Below, in pieces: positions 1 through 12,174 of a stretch of 64,000 nt of DNA. The DNA lies in the NCBI GenBank assembly GCA_006386115.1, contig VFIW01000012.1, positions 744,001 through 808,000 on the forward strand. Direction: 5' to 3'. The stretch comes from Globisporangium splendens (Eukaryota; Oomycota; Peronosporomycetes; Pythiales; Pythiaceae). The notes below the pieces were generated by a model. The model saw only the letters and a program-made list of their open reading frames with translations. It did no database searches and was not told the DNA's origin. The number at the start of each line of letters is the position of its first letter. Position 1 is the first letter of the stretch. The position numbers and the translations under genes are program-made.

Positions 1-580
1 ATGAGAACTACCGTGGGGTTTATTGGCATCGTCTATGGATCGAGGTATGTGTGTGCGAACGACACACTATGTTTGTGTACTTGGCGCATATCTGACATGA
101 GTGATTTGTTTGCTTGTTGCAGGACGGCATCGCAGACTACATGTCGCGCCTGGACTCGATGCACTACGAAGTTCGTTCAGCCAAAGTTGACGGGAAGGTC
201 ACGTCAAGCAAGATCTTTGCAAAGTATGGCGCACGCAACGTCGAAACGGGTCCCATCCAGCTCTTGAAATCCAAGCTGTTGCGTTATTTGCGGCCATTTA
301 ATCCAGGCATGCTTTCCTTTCGCTGCCAAGTGGTTGATATCCAATCGTCGGTATGTTTTTCAAGTTGATTGACTTTTGGTCCATATTTGTTTCTTGATGC
401 TCATCAGATGCTGAGGTGCGGATATCGCGAGATGCGAAGACAAAGGAGATCTCGATCACGTCCTGTGCACCGGAAGATATTGCAGCAAAGCCGAAAGCTC
501 GCCAAGATGGTAGTGAAGACGCGAATGGGGATTTTGTCAGCATCGCGTGCATGGTCAGGTGGAAGGGCAAATTTGTATGA
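1..580 (+). CDS. 3' end of an unrecognised gene (partial)
   Basis: Three exons join in one frame: 1-44 (incomplete 5' end), 123-350 and 416-580, with a TGA at 578-580. The splice sites are canonical: donor GTATGT at 45, acceptor AG at 121-122, donor GTATGT at 351, acceptor AG at 414-415. All junctions are phase 0. About 145 residues are visible. The middle exon is rich in basic and hydrophobic residues (for example LLKSKLLRYLRPF) and the last exon ends in VRWKGKFV. I do not recognise the family and see no signal peptide or membrane segment. The N-terminal part lies outside the window. The exon frame is well supported; the function is unknown. Confidence 0.55.
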
Positions 581-966
581 TGGACAGATGCCAATATACT
601 GAGATAAGTGATACAATGGCACTATATACTCCATAATGTCACTGAAACGAAAGCAATAAAACCAAGCAACATAAGCATCGCGCAACTGAAGCGCAACACA
701 GGATTGAAGCAACTGCAAAGATCGCATTTCGATCCAAACGCTTCTTTTCGACCAATCACAGTCTTTGCATGTTTATACCTCCTTTCTGTTGGCTGTAATC
801 ATGCAATTAGCTGAAGGGGGGAGGAAGGAGAGCTTTCTTGTTGGGGCGAAAAAGCTGAAAGCGCGAAGGGAAGGAAGGAACGCTTGTGTGTTCTCTGTGT
901 GTCTGTCCCCCCTGCACGTGCACGCTAGCGGCGACCGAAAGAAAGCATCTAAAGTAATAGACAACC
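581..966. other. intergenic region upstream of Rpt5
   Basis: This 386-bp spacer between the end of the unknown gene and the Rpt5 start shows no convincing coding frame. It must hold the 3' UTR of the upstream gene and the Rpt5 promoter. I saw no Inr-like TCATT-N5-WTTT element here. Confidence 0.5.
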
Positions 967-2660
967 ATGAGCTCGCTTGAATCGAATGAGATCTGGGGGA
1001 GCGCCGAGGAGGGACTCGACCCGGAGATCCTGCTGATGTCGAACGAAGAACTCCGCCAGCGCATCCGCCTCCTGGACAACGACATCCGCATCATGCGCAG
1101 CGACATCCAGCGCATCAACCACGAGTCCAATTCGCAGCGCGAGCGCATTAAGGAGAACAACGAGAAGGTCAAACTGAACAAGCAGCTGCCGTACCTGGTC
1201 GGCAACGTCGTCGAGGTGAGCGATCGTGACGCTGTAGTGCAGTTAGTACCCGCCTTGATCTATTTGACTTACACACATACATATATTATACATTGGATTA
1301 TAGATTCTTGAGTTGGAGGACGATGAAGACGAGCAGGACGGTGCGGCGACGGACGTGGATGCGCAGCGCAAGGGAAAGAGCGCCGTCATCAAGACGTCGA
1401 CGCGCCAGACGATCTTCCTGCCGATTCCAGGTCTCGTGGACTCAGAGAGTCTGATCCCGAACGATTTGGTCGGCACGAATAAGGACAGTTACCTGATCCT
1501 CGAGAAGCTTCCTGCAGAGTACGATTCGCGCGTGAAGGCTATGGAGGTGGACGAGAAGCCGACGGAAGAATACAGTGACATTGGTGGTCTCGACAAGCAG
1601 ATCCAAGAACTGATTGAAGCCGTCGTGTTGCCAATGACTCACAAGGAGAAGTTCGATGCCATCGGTATTCAGCCTCCAAAGGGTGTGCTTTTGCATGGAC
1701 CTCCGGGTACGGGCAAGACGCTTCTCGCGAGAGCGTGTGCGAAGCAAACCGATGCGATTTTCCTGAAGCTTGCTGCGCCACAGCTTGTGCAGATGTTTAT
1801 CGGTGACGGCGCCAAGGTACGCGTGTGCTGTCAATCGTTATTTGTTTATGTGAACGCTGCTAACATATTTACATATCGGTGTGTAGCTCGTCCGCGATGC
1901 ATTTGAACTGGCCAAGGAAAAGTGCAAAGACCAAAAGCGTGGTGGTGCGATTATTTTTATTGATGAGGTACGAGATTTTTCGGTTGTCGTTGATATCGTT
2001 TATGCCATGTCCTTAATCCTCACTTTGCTATTTGCTTTGCTGCAGTTGGATGCGATTGGTACGAAGCGTTTCGGCGGCGAGCAGTCGGGTGACCGAGAAG
2101 TGCAGCGAACGATGCTGGAGCTCCTCAATCAGCTGGATGGGTTCACGAGCAACACGAACATCAAGGTGATCGCTGCGACGAACCGACCGGACGTGCTCGA
2201 TCCGGCGCTGCTTCGATCGGGTCGTCTCGATCGCAAGATCGAACTGCCACACCCAACAGAGGAAGCCCGTGCTCGAATTTTGCAAATCCACTCGCGTAAA
2301 ATGAACGTGGATACCGAAGGTGCGTTTTATTGCTTCTGCAATGGTGATCATCCAAAAACCTGGATCTAACAGGCTTGCTTGCTGTGCAGATACAAACTTT
2401 GATGAGCTTGCTCGTTGCACAGACGACTTTAACGGCGCTCAGTTGAAGGCGGTAAGGAGATCGCTTACCTGAACCCATCGGCAACTGTCTGGTACTCAAG
2501 TTCCTGCTTTATGCGTTGTCTTATGTGTGAAAAGGTCTGCGTGGAAGCTGGTATGTTGGCATTACGTCGCGACTCGACCGTGATCAAGCACGAAGACTTT
2601 ATGGAAGGCATCTCGGTGGTGTCGGCGAAGAAGAAGGCGACGCTGCAGTACTACGCGTAG
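967..2660 (+). CDS. RPT5: 26S proteasome regulatory ATPase subunit Rpt5 (PSMC3/6A)
   Basis: Rpt5 is one of the six AAA+ ATPases in the base of the 19S particle. It unfolds ubiquitinated substrates and gates the 20S core. Six exons splice cleanly: 967-1215, 1304-1816, 1887-1967, 2046-2319, 2390-2451 and 2535-2660, giving 434 aa, the usual family length. Visible features are an N-terminal coiled coil (about residues 25-70), an OB-like segment, Walker A GPPGTGKT near residue 215, Walker B IIFIDE near 276 (the intron falls right after the Glu), the arginine-finger region around [20 protein letters not shown], and a C-terminal YYA that fits the HbYX motif used to dock into the 20S alpha ring. The start is the first ATG and gives the normal N-terminus. 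Assignment to Rpt5 rather than other Rpt subunits rests on the N-terminal region and the HbYX tail. Confidence 0.96.
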
Positions 2661-2960
2661 ATGGTGGTGAGGCGCGCGCGAGAGTCGCAAGCATGCGCAC
2701 GAGCCACGCCAGCAAACGCAAGGAAGCGAGAGAAAAGCTGTTTGCGTTTTCAGTATCCGCACGTGTGGCTCCTTTGCGCTAAAACAATGATCTTCCATAT
2801 GGAGACTCCTTAATTCAAACAAAACCCACACACACACACACAAATAAAACAGAAACAAAAAACACACAAGTGGTGTTGAGGTTATTACTCGATTGGTGGT
2901 GTTTCCGCGTCCTTTGGGGAAACCAAAGACGCATTCGCGAATTGCTGCAGCTTTGCTGAG
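2661..2960. other. intergenic region with (CA)n tract
   Basis: This holds the Rpt5 3' UTR and the upstream region of the channel gene. A short CA repeat lies at about 2826-2842. No coding frame is supported. The true first exon of the channel could hide here, because the next exon has no in-frame ATG. Confidence 0.4.
2826..2842. repeat. (CA)n microsatellite
   Basis: A run of about eight CA dinucleotides in the Rpt5-channel spacer. Confidence 0.8.
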
Positions 2961-5952
2961 GGGTGAGTCTCGATGTGAGCAAGATCCTGCCTGCCTCCAA
3001 CACGGCGACGACGCCGTCACCACTGTCACCGCCTCCCGAAAATGCACCTCCTGCAACAGGCTCGAGTGACCACCAGGCACCGGATCACGTGCCAAACTGT
3101 CCTCCAAAGCGCTCCATCGACCGCGCAAAGGTAAACCTCACACATGCTCTTATTTTTTTCTTTACAGGCTAAATTGTTGTGTGTATGAGGGATGTTGATG
3201 CACTAAATGATGTTATTACTTTGTGTAGATGAACGTGCGTCGTGGATCAAGACGGCTCAAGCAACTGTTTGAACCAAAGCCAACAGCAGAATCGGTAAGT
3301 CAGTCATTCCCCTCACCTTTATGCAATGTTGCTGAACCCATTCTCATGAATTTGTGCTTTTCGGTACGATTCTATGGAATTTCAATGTGTGCTTTTATGA
3401 CAGGAACTTGATCTCGATACGTTTTACCAAAAGGGACTGCGTCGCCGAACCCAGTTGCAGCAGGAGATCACGACGACGCTCATCTCTGGTGGTCTCATGA
3501 CGAGCGAAGGGATCCTCAACGAGTCCGCGAGTCTGTCGGTGCTGCGCGGCATGCACATCACGCTCTCACCCGGCGAAGAATACGAGAATTGCCAGAAGGT
3601 GAACGCCGCGATCCAGAAAACAGAGGTGCTGAGTCCCTTTGAATGTACACCAAGCCAGGCAAACGATGATGACGATGAAGAAGAGATCGACAGCGTGAGT
3701 CCAACGAAGCTGGAGTATGTCGCCGAAGAGACCACCGAAGACGTGCGACGTAAGGAGTCGATAAGCGCGCTGCCCCATGCTGCCATCATGATGGAGCCAA
3801 CTGGGGGATTTGGAGCCTCACCTTCCAGCAAAGTGGCTGCGAAGGCGCGATTGCACCGCCTCAAGAGCGTCTCGGGTCACTCGAACGTCGTGCTCCATGT
3901 GAGCCACATGATCAACCCACTGGAGCGATTTCGATTCATCTGGGATGTTGTCAGCATCGGCTTCACCTTCTACAACGCGTTTGCGCTTCCAGTGGGTAAT
4001 ATTTTGTGCATTTCTTGCTTATTAACGGAGACTAAACCACGCTTCTCGTGTGTGGTGTGCAGTTTGACGTCTCGTTTAACCCTGTAGACTCGACCGACAC
4101 GCACTTTGACAACGTTGTCGACATTTTCTTCTATGTCGACATCATGCGTGGCCATCGTATCAAGCCTAAAATCTGACTAAATCCATCGACTGACCACCTA
4201 AAACTTCCTATACCGACGTAGGCGATGACGTTCAACACCGCCGTGGACGTCGACGGGTCAATCCGGTACAACCGAAGACTCGCTGCCACCAACTACAGCA
4301 ACTCGTGGTTTATCGTCGACGTGATCGTCGCGCTCCCGTACGGCGCCATGTTCCCAGTGGACGACTCGTCCAACTCGTCATTGTACAAATTCCTCAAGCT
4401 GCTACGGCTGATCCGATTGCTGCGGTTTTTTCGAATTTCGCGGATCTTGCGGCGCATCCAGAACACGCTCTTCATTCGCTCGACACTCGGCTCGTTGCTC
4501 AAGTACTGCATGTTGGTCACGTTTGTCTCGCACTGGTTCAGCTGCATCTTCCACGACATCGCCACCTCCCAGGCGACAGACCCAACTGTGTCTCGGTGCA
4601 GCACCTCGACGACGCCGACGCGACGAAATGGGACCGATACGTTGCCGCTCCCTACTTTGCCGTGCAAACGCTGTACGTGGTTGCTGTCATCTGTTTGTAC
4701 TCGCCTGGTTACTAAACAGCTCTGTGGTGTGCGTGTTGCTAGTGCTACGATTGGATTTGGCGACATCTCGAGAACAAACCCGGACGAACGGCTTTTCAGT
4801 ATCTTTGCGATGATCACGGGAGGTGGCATTTTTGCCTACGGGATAACAAATGTACGTTCACAATCCTTCGTTGTCCTCTCTCGTTGTCCATTAATTACTG
4901 TCAAAACTAAGCGATTGTACTGTGCGTAGATCGTTGAGCTCGTGTCCAGTCTCACGATCCAGGAAACGCGGTTCCGGCAGAAAATGGACGAAGTGAACGA
5001 ATACATGAATGCACGCGAATTGCCCATGAAGCTGCGCATGGAGATTTGTGAGTTTTACCACAACACTCGCTTGTTCCGTGAGAGTAAACTCAATTCGGAG
5101 CAGCAGATCCTGAGCGACTTGTCCTCGAAACTGCGCTCCAAGATTGCGCTGAGCATCAACGACCAGTTTCTGCGCAAGTTCCCGTTTCTCACCGGCAGCG
5201 AGCCCAACTTCCTCATGGAATTAGCATTGAACATGCGGATGATCCACTTTGCCCCACTCGAGGATGTGATCATTGAAGGCGAGATCGGCCACGAAATGTT
5301 TTCCATCTTTCGTGGCGCCGTCGAAGTGCAACGTTCCGGTGTGCAGATCGGGATCCTGGGCGAGAACCAGTACTTTGGCGAGATGGCGATTCTGAGTCCC
5401 GACAATCGCCGCACAGCGTCTGTGCGAACGCTGTGCTTCTGCGAACTGCGCATCCTCTCGAGGAATCGATTCCTGGAGGCACTCGCACTGTACCCCGCGA
5501 TGCAGACGAAGGTGGCACAGGTGGCCAAGGACCGTGCCATGGTATTGGGAAACCCACACGCTGTGCCATTGAAGGGCACGAAAGAGGGCAGTTCAGTGCA
5601 AAGTGCGAGTCGTGTGTCCCCCGAGAAACCAACGACGAAACAGACCAGCGTCCCCCGTCTTTCTATCGGGAGTGCAGCCACAAGCTCACTTGCGCGCATC
5701 CACCGAGCAGAGCGTCGCCTCTCGGATCCGTTTATCCCGACGCGAGCGACGATTTCGTCGCGTCTCAACAGTGCGTCCCGACGCCCATCAAATTCGAACG
5801 GAGCGGGCATCACGCCAGCCATGACGCTGCTGGTCACGGACATCACGCTGCTGCTGGAAGAAGCGACGCGGCGACAGGATCTGCTCATTAACCGCGTCGT
5901 GCGGCTGAGACGAGATTGGATAGTGAGATCTTTTGACCAAAAAATCAGATGA
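2961..5952 (+). CDS. cyclic-nucleotide-gated-type K+ channel (gene model has breaks)
   Basis: This is a six-TM cation channel with a C-terminal cyclic-nucleotide-binding domain (plasma membrane, CNG/HCN/EAG superfamily). Exons I can join: about 2961-3130, 3229-3294, 3404-3991, 4063-4143, 4222-4672, 4743-4851 and 4930-5952. The S4-like segment is LRLIRLLRFFRISRILRR, the selectivity filter is TIGFGDI (about 4747-4767), and the CNBD carries FGEMAILSPDNRRTASV as phosphate-binding cassette. Three oddities are visible. The first exon has no in-frame ATG, so the start is uncertain (ATG at 3229 is the first available). The S2 junction 4143/4222 lacks a GT donor although the protein reads through smoothly. 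A one-base frame change is needed between S5 (SHWFSCIFH) and the pore turret (near 4590). It is either a real gene with sequence errors or a recent pseudogene. An alternative 3' exon after 5926 is possible. Confidence 0.75.
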
Positions 5953-6513
5953 ACATTTATGTGGAAAGGTCGATACAAATGGCGATTCGTCAGCGTACAA
6001 ACTCTTTTGATCGTTTCAGAAAATGCGGTCACTTTTGCAAGATCAAAGAGATGGTTGCGATCCTCTTTATCGCACCAATAAGCCTCTGTATATCAGGTTT
6101 AGGCTGCATGATGCAGCATTCTAGAGACATTTGGTAGTTGCGCAACTGGATAGAAAAAGGGGGATGTGTACCGCCGACAAAGCGTAATTACGCGTTTTAC
6201 ATTGTGTCCGCCCTCTCGCTCCACAACAATTTTCACAGCTCACTGCAGAGTTCACCTCTTCGATAGTGCTTTTTCTTTTGATGCCCCGTCAAAGTCCATC
6301 GTTTGCGAACGATGGTCGAAAATATGGAGCGTGTTTCTGCAATTGTACAGACACTGTCTGAACCTAGCCAGTTATACCTTTTTATTCTAGATCTGCCAGC
6401 CTCTGACTTAATACAGGGGATGGTCGCTAAAGCGTTGATTGGCTTGTGTGCAGCCACTTTTTACACTTTTTACGAACGAAAAACGTTTTGGGTTTGCGTG
6501 TTTCGCCTGCCTT

Positions 6514-6528
6514 TCATTACCGAATTTG
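6514..6528 (+). promoter_or_regulatory. possible oomycete Inr+FPR core promoter of METH
   Basis: TCATTACCGAATTTG matches the spacing TCATT-N5-WTTT of the published oomycete start-site consensus GCTCATTYYNCAWTTT, with mismatches in the middle. It lies about 210 bp upstream of the METH ATG. No transcript data are available here. Confidence 0.35.
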
Positions 6529-6608
6529 TGCTGTCGCCGCCAGATTGACCGCCACGCGCGCCGCTGCTATCGGCCGTCTGTCGCTCTCTCTCGCTCCGCC
6601 TCCGCAGC

Positions 6609-6611
<3 letters not shown>

Positions 6612-6637
<26 letters not shown>
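6612..6637. repeat. (CT)n microsatellite in METH leader
   Basis: About 13 uninterrupted CT units, 100 bp upstream of the METH ATG. Pyrimidine tracts are common in 5' leaders; no function can be shown. Confidence 0.85.
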
Positions 6638-6641
<4 letters not shown>

Positions 6642-6738
6642 GTGTGTGTGCGCCATTCGCACTCGCATTTGTGGAAAGGAAGGCCCTTTGACCTGACTTG
6701 AGCACCCGCCTCCCGACTGCGCATCCGTTCGTGTGACG

Positions 6739-9700
6739 ATGACGGCGTTTACGTTCACGCGCGAAGTGACCGCGGAAGATGTCGCGATCCTGCAGAAGCC
6801 GTTCGTGCGCGGCGAGTCGGACATCTTCCAGTACCTGTCGGCGCTCATGAAGCAGCGCACGCTGATCTTTGACGGCGGCATGGGCACGATGATCCAGCAG
6901 TACAAGTTCTCGGAAGAAGACTACCGCGGCGAGCGCTTCAAGGACTACGACATGCTCGTGAAGGGCAACAACGATCTCTTGTCGCTGACGCAGCCAGAGG
7001 TGATCCGCACGATCCACAAGCAGTACATGGAGATCGGTGAAGCGCAGATGATTGGTACCAACACGTTTTCGGGAACAACGATCGCGCAAGCTGATTACAA
7101 GATGGAGGACCTGGTGTACGAACTCAACTACGAGTCTGCGCGCATTGCCCGCGAAGCTGCGGACGAGATTACGGCGTTGAATCCGCTGAAGCCTCGCTTT
7201 GTTGCCGGTTCGATCGGACCAACGAACCGAACGTTGTCGATCTCGCCGAATGTTGAGGACCCTGGTTTCCGCAACGTGACGTTCGATGAGCTGGTGGATG
7301 CCTACTACACGCAGATCGAAGGTCTCGTTGATGGTGGCAGTGATGTTTTGCTTGTAGAAACGATTTTCGACACGCTGAACGCCAAGGCTGCCGTGTACGC
7401 AGTCGACGTGTACCAGGAGAAGACCGGCAAGAAGCTGCCTCTGTTCATTTCGGGTACCATTGTCGATATGAGTGGACGCACACTCTCCGGTCAGACGACA
7501 GAAGCGTTTTACGTGAGTCTGCGTCACTCGAAGCCGTTCTGCATCGGTTTGAACTGTGCCTTGGGTGCGAACCAGATGAAGCCATTCCTGCAACGCTTGT
7601 CCAACGTCGCTGAGTGCTTCGTGTCGGTGTACGCGAACGCTGGGCTTCCGAATGCCATGGGTGGATACGACGATGGTCCGGCACTCATGGCAGAGTACTG
7701 CGAAGAGTTCTGCAAGGATCAGCTGGTCAACATGATGGGCGGTTGCTGTGGTACCACGCCAGCGCACATCAAAGCGATTGCTGACATTTGTGGTAAATAC
7801 GCGCCACGTCCGTTGCCGCCGCCAAAGGACCCGTTCATGTGGCTCTCTGGGCTTGAAGATCTCATCGTGACGAAAGAGCGATTCAGTTTCTTGAACGTCG
7901 GCGAACGATGCAACATTTCGGGCTCGATTCGTTTCAAGAAACTAATTATGAAGGGCGACTATGGTACGGCCATGGACATTGCGCGGCAACAAGTCGAAGA
8001 TGGTGCCATGGTGATCGATGTCAATGTCGATGACGGTATGCTTGATGGCGTGGCTGCGATGGAGCGGTTCTTGAAGATTGCTGTGACCGAACCGGATGTG
8101 TCGAAGGTGCCGTTCATGGTGGACTCGTCGAAGTTCCATATTGTCGAAGCTGGTCTCAAGTGCGTGCAGGGCAAGTGTATCGTGAACAGTATTTCGCTCA
8201 AGGTTGGTAAGGAGCTGTTTTGTGAACACGCTCGTATCGTCAAGCGTCATGGTGCTGCAGTCGTCGTAATGGCCTTCGATGAAGACGGCCAGGCCGCGAC
8301 TGAAGCCGAGAAAGTTCGTATTTGTAAGCGTTCGTACGACATTCTGGTGAACGAAGTGGGCTTCCCGCCGGAGGATATCATCTTCGACCCGAACATCTTG
8401 ACGGTCGCGACGGGTATGGAAGAGCACAACAACTACGGTGTGGATTTCATCAATGCTTGCAAAGTGATTAAGGAACAGAACCCGTACTGCAAGATCAGTG
8501 GCGGTGTGTCGAACCTGTCGTTCGGTTTCCGTGGAGTGAACGTCATCCGTGAAGCCATCCACAGTGTGTTTTTGTATCACGCCGTGAATGCCGGTATGGA
8601 TATGGGCATTGTGAACGCCGGTATGCTTGAAGTGTACGATGACATTCCAGCAGATCTGCTGAAGCTTTGTGAAGACGTCGTGCTTAATCGGCACCCAGGC
8701 GCCACGGAAGCTCTGCTTGATCGTTCGTTGATTGAGAAGGAGAAGTTGGAAGCTGCGAAAAAGGGCGGTGCCATCTCAACGACCAACCAGCAAGAATGGC
8801 GTACCAAGCCAATTGCCGAGCGTCTCACCCATGCTCTGGTCAAGGGTATTTCGGAATTCATTGACCAAGATGTCGAAGAAATGCGCAAAATCTCGACTCG
8901 CCCTTTGGATGTGATCGAAGGTCCATTGATGGATGGTATGAACGTTGTCGGTAATTTGTTTGGTGCTGGTAAAATGTTCTTGCCTCAAGTCATCAAGTCA
9001 GCCCGTGTCATGAAGAAAGCTGTGGCTTACTTGCTTCCTTTCATGGAGGAAGAAAAGAATAAACAGCGATTGGAAAACACTGCCAACGGTATTGCCAATG
9101 AAGCCGAAGATGAAGACTCGCAGTATGCTGGCAAAGTGCTCATGGCGACCGTGAAGGGTGACGTCCACGATATCGGAAAGAACATTGTCGGTGTCGTGCT
9201 AGGGTGCAACAACTACAAGATTATCGATATGGGCGTTATGGTGCCGTGCGAAGATATCCTGCGAGTTGCTCGTGAAGAGAATGTCGACATTATCGGTTTG
9301 TCAGGTCTTATTACGCCGTCGTTGGATGAGATGGTGCATGTGGCTCGTGAAATGAGCAAGGCGGGCATGAAGATCCCACTTATGGTGGGAGGTGCTACGA
9401 CCTCGAAGATGCACGCTGCTGTGAAGATTGCGCCGCACTACTCGACTGCTGAGCACCCTGTCATTCACGTACTAGATGCTTCGCGAAGTGTCGTTGTCGT
9501 TGGTAATCTGCTTCGTCAAGATGAAGAGCGTGAGGAGTTTGTCGAAGAGCTTTTGGAGGACTACGAGGAGCTCCGAGAGGAGTATTACGCTTCCTTGGAC
9601 GATATCAAGCTTGTAAGCTACAGTGATGCGAGAAGCAAAGGATTCCAGATCGATTTTGTGAACAACCCTCCGTTCCAGAAGCTGAACCGTGTTGGTCTTC

Positions 9701-10611
9701 ATGTGATTGATGATTTGGACCTCGAGAAACTGGTTCCTTACATCGATTGGAACCCATTTTTCCAGACATGGGAACTTCGCGGCCGCTACCCGAACCGTGG
9801 TTATCCGAAGATTTTCGATGATGAGAATGTTGGTGCGGAAGCAAAAAAGATTTTTGATGAGGCTCAAAAGCTTCTGAAGGAGATCATTGACAAGAAGTTG
9901 ATGCAAGTTCGCGGCGTGTCAGGCATTTTCCCAGCTTACCGCGAGGGAGACGATGTGATCGTGTGCGACCCAGACCACCCAGAGACGCCAGTGTCGAAGT
10001 TCTGCATGCTTCGTCAGCAAGCTGAAAAAGAAACCAGCGACCCTTACATGTCATTGGCTGACTTCATTGCCCCAGCTGGCACCGACCACCAAGATTACAT
10101 CGGTGGCTTTGCTGTCGGAGTGTTTGGTGTCGAAGAGATGGCTGCGAAGTTCGAAGCTGAGCATGATGACTTTAACAAGATTATGTCGCAAGCGCTCGGC
10201 GATCGCCTGGCTGAAGCTTTTGCCGAATACATCCATCGTGAAATGCGTGTGAACGACTGGGGGTATGCCGCGGACGAAGTGTTGGGCAAGGAAGACTTGC
10301 TCAAGGTGAAGTACGATGGTATTCGTCCAGCTCCAGGTTATCCTTCGCAGCCGGATCACACTGAAAAGCGTGCCTTGTGGAACTTGCTCAAGGCGACCGA
10401 GCTCATTGGTCTTGAGTTGACCGACAGCTACATGATGCTCCCAGGTTCGGCCGTGAGTGCTTTGTGTTTCGCGCACCCTGAGTCGCAGTACTTTGCCGTC
10501 GGCAAGGTTGGCAAAGACCAGGTGATCGAGTACGCTCAACGCAAGAACTTTAGCTTGGAAGAAACCGAGCGTTGGCTGGCGCCAATTTTGGGCTACGACC
10601 GTGTCGTTTAA
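6739..10611 (+). CDS. METH: cobalamin-dependent methionine synthase (MetH/MTR)
   Basis: It transfers the methyl group of 5-methyltetrahydrofolate via methylcobalamin to homocysteine, giving methionine and THF (EC 2.1.1.13). One intronless frame encodes 1290 aa, full length for the family. Domains in order: homocysteine-binding Zn barrel (about 50-350; Zn cysteines in GLNCALG near 272 and GGCCGTT near 334); pterin-binding barrel (about 375-650); four-helix cap (about 680-780); B12 Rossmann domain with DVHDIG (axial His at about residue 810); AdoMet activation domain (about 960-1290) with RPAPGYP near 1196-1202. All key residues I looked for are present, so the enzyme should work and be reactivated by methionine synthase reductase. 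The start is the first ATG; a GTG lies two codons upstream. MUT, the other B12 enzyme, follows 2 kb downstream on the same strand. Confidence 0.98.
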   Translation: MTAFTFTREVTAEDVAILQKPFVRGESDIFQYLSALMKQRTLIFDGGMGTMIQQYKFSEEDYRGERFKDYDMLVKGNNDLLSLTQPEVIRTIHKQYMEIGEAQMIGTNTFSGTTIAQADYKMEDLVYELNYESARIAREAADEITALNPLKPRFVAGSIGPTNRTLSISPNVEDPGFRNVTFDELVDAYYTQIEGLVDGGSDVLLVETIFDTLNAKAAVYAVDVYQEKTGKKLPLFISGTIVDMSGRTLSGQTTEAFYVSLRHSKPFCIGLNCALGANQMKPFLQRLSNVAECFVSVYANAGLPNAMGGYDDGPALMAEYCEEFCKDQLVNMMGGCCGTTPAHIKAIADICGKYAPRPLPPPKDPFMWLSGLEDLIVTKERFSFLNVGERCNISGSIRFKKLIMKGDYGTAMDIARQQVEDGAMVIDVNVDDGMLDGVAAMERFLKIAVTEPDVSKVPFMVDSSKFHIVEAGLKCVQGKCIVNSISLKVGKELFCEHARIVKRHGAAVVVMAFDEDGQAATEAEKVRICKRSYDILVNEVGFPPEDIIFDPNILTVATGMEEHNNYGVDFINACKVIKEQNPYCKISGGVSNLSFGFRGVNVIREAIHSVFLYHAVNAGMDMGIVNAGMLEVYDDIPADLLKLCEDVVLNRHPGATEALLDRSLIEKEKLEAAKKGGAISTTNQQEWRTKPIAERLTHALVKGISEFIDQDVEEMRKISTRPLDVIEGPLMDGMNVVGNLFGAGKMFLPQVIKSARVMKKAVAYLLPFMEEEKNKQRLENTANGIANEAEDEDSQYAGKVLMATVKGDVHDIGKNIVGVVLGCNNYKIIDMGVMVPCEDILRVAREENVDIIGLSGLITPSLDEMVHVAREMSKAGMKIPLMVGGATTSKMHAAVKIAPHYSTAEHPVIHVLDASRSVVVVGNLLRQDEEREEFVEELLEDYEELREEYYASLDDIKLVSYSDARSKGFQIDFVNNPPFQKLNRVGLHVIDDLDLEKLVPYIDWNPFFQTWELRGRYPNRGYPKIFDDENVGAEAKKIFDEAQKLLKEIIDKKLMQVRGVSGIFPAYREGDDVIVCDPDHPETPVSKFCMLRQQAEKETSDPYMSLADFIAPAGTDHQDYIGGFAVGVFGVEEMAAKFEAEHDDFNKIMSQALGDRLAEAFAEYIHREMRVNDWGYAADEVLGKEDLLKVKYDGIRPAPGYPSQPDHTEKRALWNLLKATELIGLELTDSYMMLPGSAVSALCFAHPESQYFAVGKVGKDQVIEYAQRKNFSLEETERWLAPILGYDRVV

Positions 10612-11147
10612 ACTGGAAGTGGGTTGTCCTGGTGGGGAGTATTGGGATGCTCGACAACTCTCGCTTGTGGTCTATCTCTCTTATGGGATTTCGGACTGTC
10701 AAACGATGGAGATGCCATGTGGGAAGACTTTGTCTTTTCTCGATGCCATCTCTGCTAGCCGTTGCTTTTCATGTCGCTTTCGCGATCTGAAAAAGGGGCG
10801 AGCTAGGAACCATTCGCATGTTGTGCTTCTTTAGCCAATGGTCAAGTTTGTTGCCGAATCCCAGGAGATGATGGGATGCAAGTAGGAGAATGTGTGAGAA
10901 GATGGTAATTTGTGTCTTTTTCTTGTTGAAATAAAGCAACTGAAGCGTGGTTTCATGCCACCTAGTCTGCAATCGTCGTGTGGTTTCTTTATCGTTGTGT
11001 TGTGGTGGATGCAAAACTGCAAATATCAAAGCGTTGCGCCTTGGCAGGTGATTGAGTGTGTATGGACATGAGTCGTGTGCAAAATGGGCGACGTGTATCA
11101 GGCTTCCAGGTACATGGACGTGGGCGACGGAGGCATGCGCGAATTTA
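10612..11147. other. spacer between convergent METH and the unknown gene
   Basis: 536 bp shared by the 3' ends of METH (plus) and the minus-strand unknown gene. No coding frame with family character is seen. Confidence 0.5.
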
Positions 11148-11881
11148 TCACGAACGAGCGATCCGACGGGATGCTCGCGGGTAAAATGGCTGCACGGGCG
11201 TACTAACCGCATCCTCCTTGTGCTGCGAGCTCCACTTCTTCATGTCCTGGAAGCGCGCGTCCATGACCACGGGGTTGGCTGCACGCATGGGTGGACTCGT
11301 GCTCTCCACATCGGGACGCTCTGCGACAATGGGACGGAACTTTGACCAGGAGGCATAAAATGGCAGCGAGGAGTCCGGGTCATCCAGGCGCAGACGCTTA
11401 TGACGAACCAAGCTGCATGCACCATCGTAATAATCAAAGTAAGACATGTGGCATGATGGCTCAGCGATAGATGAAAGCGAGAAATGATTTCTCACCTTTC
11501 TGCTGCGCTGGAGAAGATCAACTCCGGAGAGACAACGCGTCGTGGTTGCGGCGCCACCAGCTCACATCTCGCAAGTGCCTGCGTCTCGGTGCACACGTCA
11601 TCGTCCTCATCCTGGTTGTCAGAAGCCGCGTCGTCGGCTTCACGACCCCCATACTCATCTCCTTCCTGGTTGCTGGTGTCAGGGGAAGATGATGCTGATG
11701 AGGAGGATGACGATGGTGGCGTGCGAGGCGCCAAGACTCGTACGCACGCCTCATGCACCGGTTCCACACTCGGCGCGCCCCACACGAATGGTGGGATCGG
11801 CGACGACGACCAGTTTGCGCGTCGTCCGGCGCCACCAGTGATGGTGGCACCGTCAGTCTGCTGTTGATGCGCGTGATCCAT
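11148..11881 (-). CDS. unknown acidic/Ser-rich protein between METH and MUT
   Basis: Two exons on the minus strand, 11881-11496 and 11412-11148, join at a phase-2 GT-AG intron (donor GTGAGA, acceptor GCATGCAG) to give 216 aa. The N-terminal part is low complexity: a poly-Ser run (about residues 60-70) followed by a Glu/Asp-rich stretch. The second exon holds a better-conserved-looking part (VRHKRLRLDDPDSSLPFY, then RFQDMKKWSSQHKED) with a basic cluster before the LDDPDSS segment. I do not recognise a domain and see no signal peptide or membrane helix. It sits between two B12 enzymes but on the opposite strand, so co-function is only a guess. The start is the first ATG of the open frame with acceptable length; an upstream extension exists. 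Confidence 0.55.
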
Positions 11882-12174
11882 TGTGCGTCGGCAAAAAGAT
11901 CGGCGGAAGGACGCGCTTGATCTCAATTGCGGCTTACGTGGTGCCTGCTCACGCTGTGGCAAATGACGAAATGCTGCTCTGCTCTGCTGTGCGCACTCCG
12001 CTAGAGCCCTTTGTGGGGAATTTTCTCCATTCGCAGCGGAAGACAGGGAGTTTCGATGCGCGCATTGTGCTCCGCTCAACCGTTCATCATGATGACGACG
12101 ACAGGCAACCATCAAGAGTCGTTTGACATCAAAACGTCCCATGTAAGGTGGCCCACACTGTTTGTGGAGACAAC

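Larger units (their letters stand above)
5953..6738. other. intergenic region / METH promoter
   Basis: A 786-bp spacer with no supported coding frame. It contains a possible Inr/FPR core promoter (6514-6528) and a (CT)n tract (6612-6637) in the METH 5' leader. Confidence 0.5.

Noticed and set aside
4588..4601. A 14-nt GT...AG segment that would repair the channel frame as a tiny intron
   Set aside because: Far below any credible intron length; a base error is simpler.
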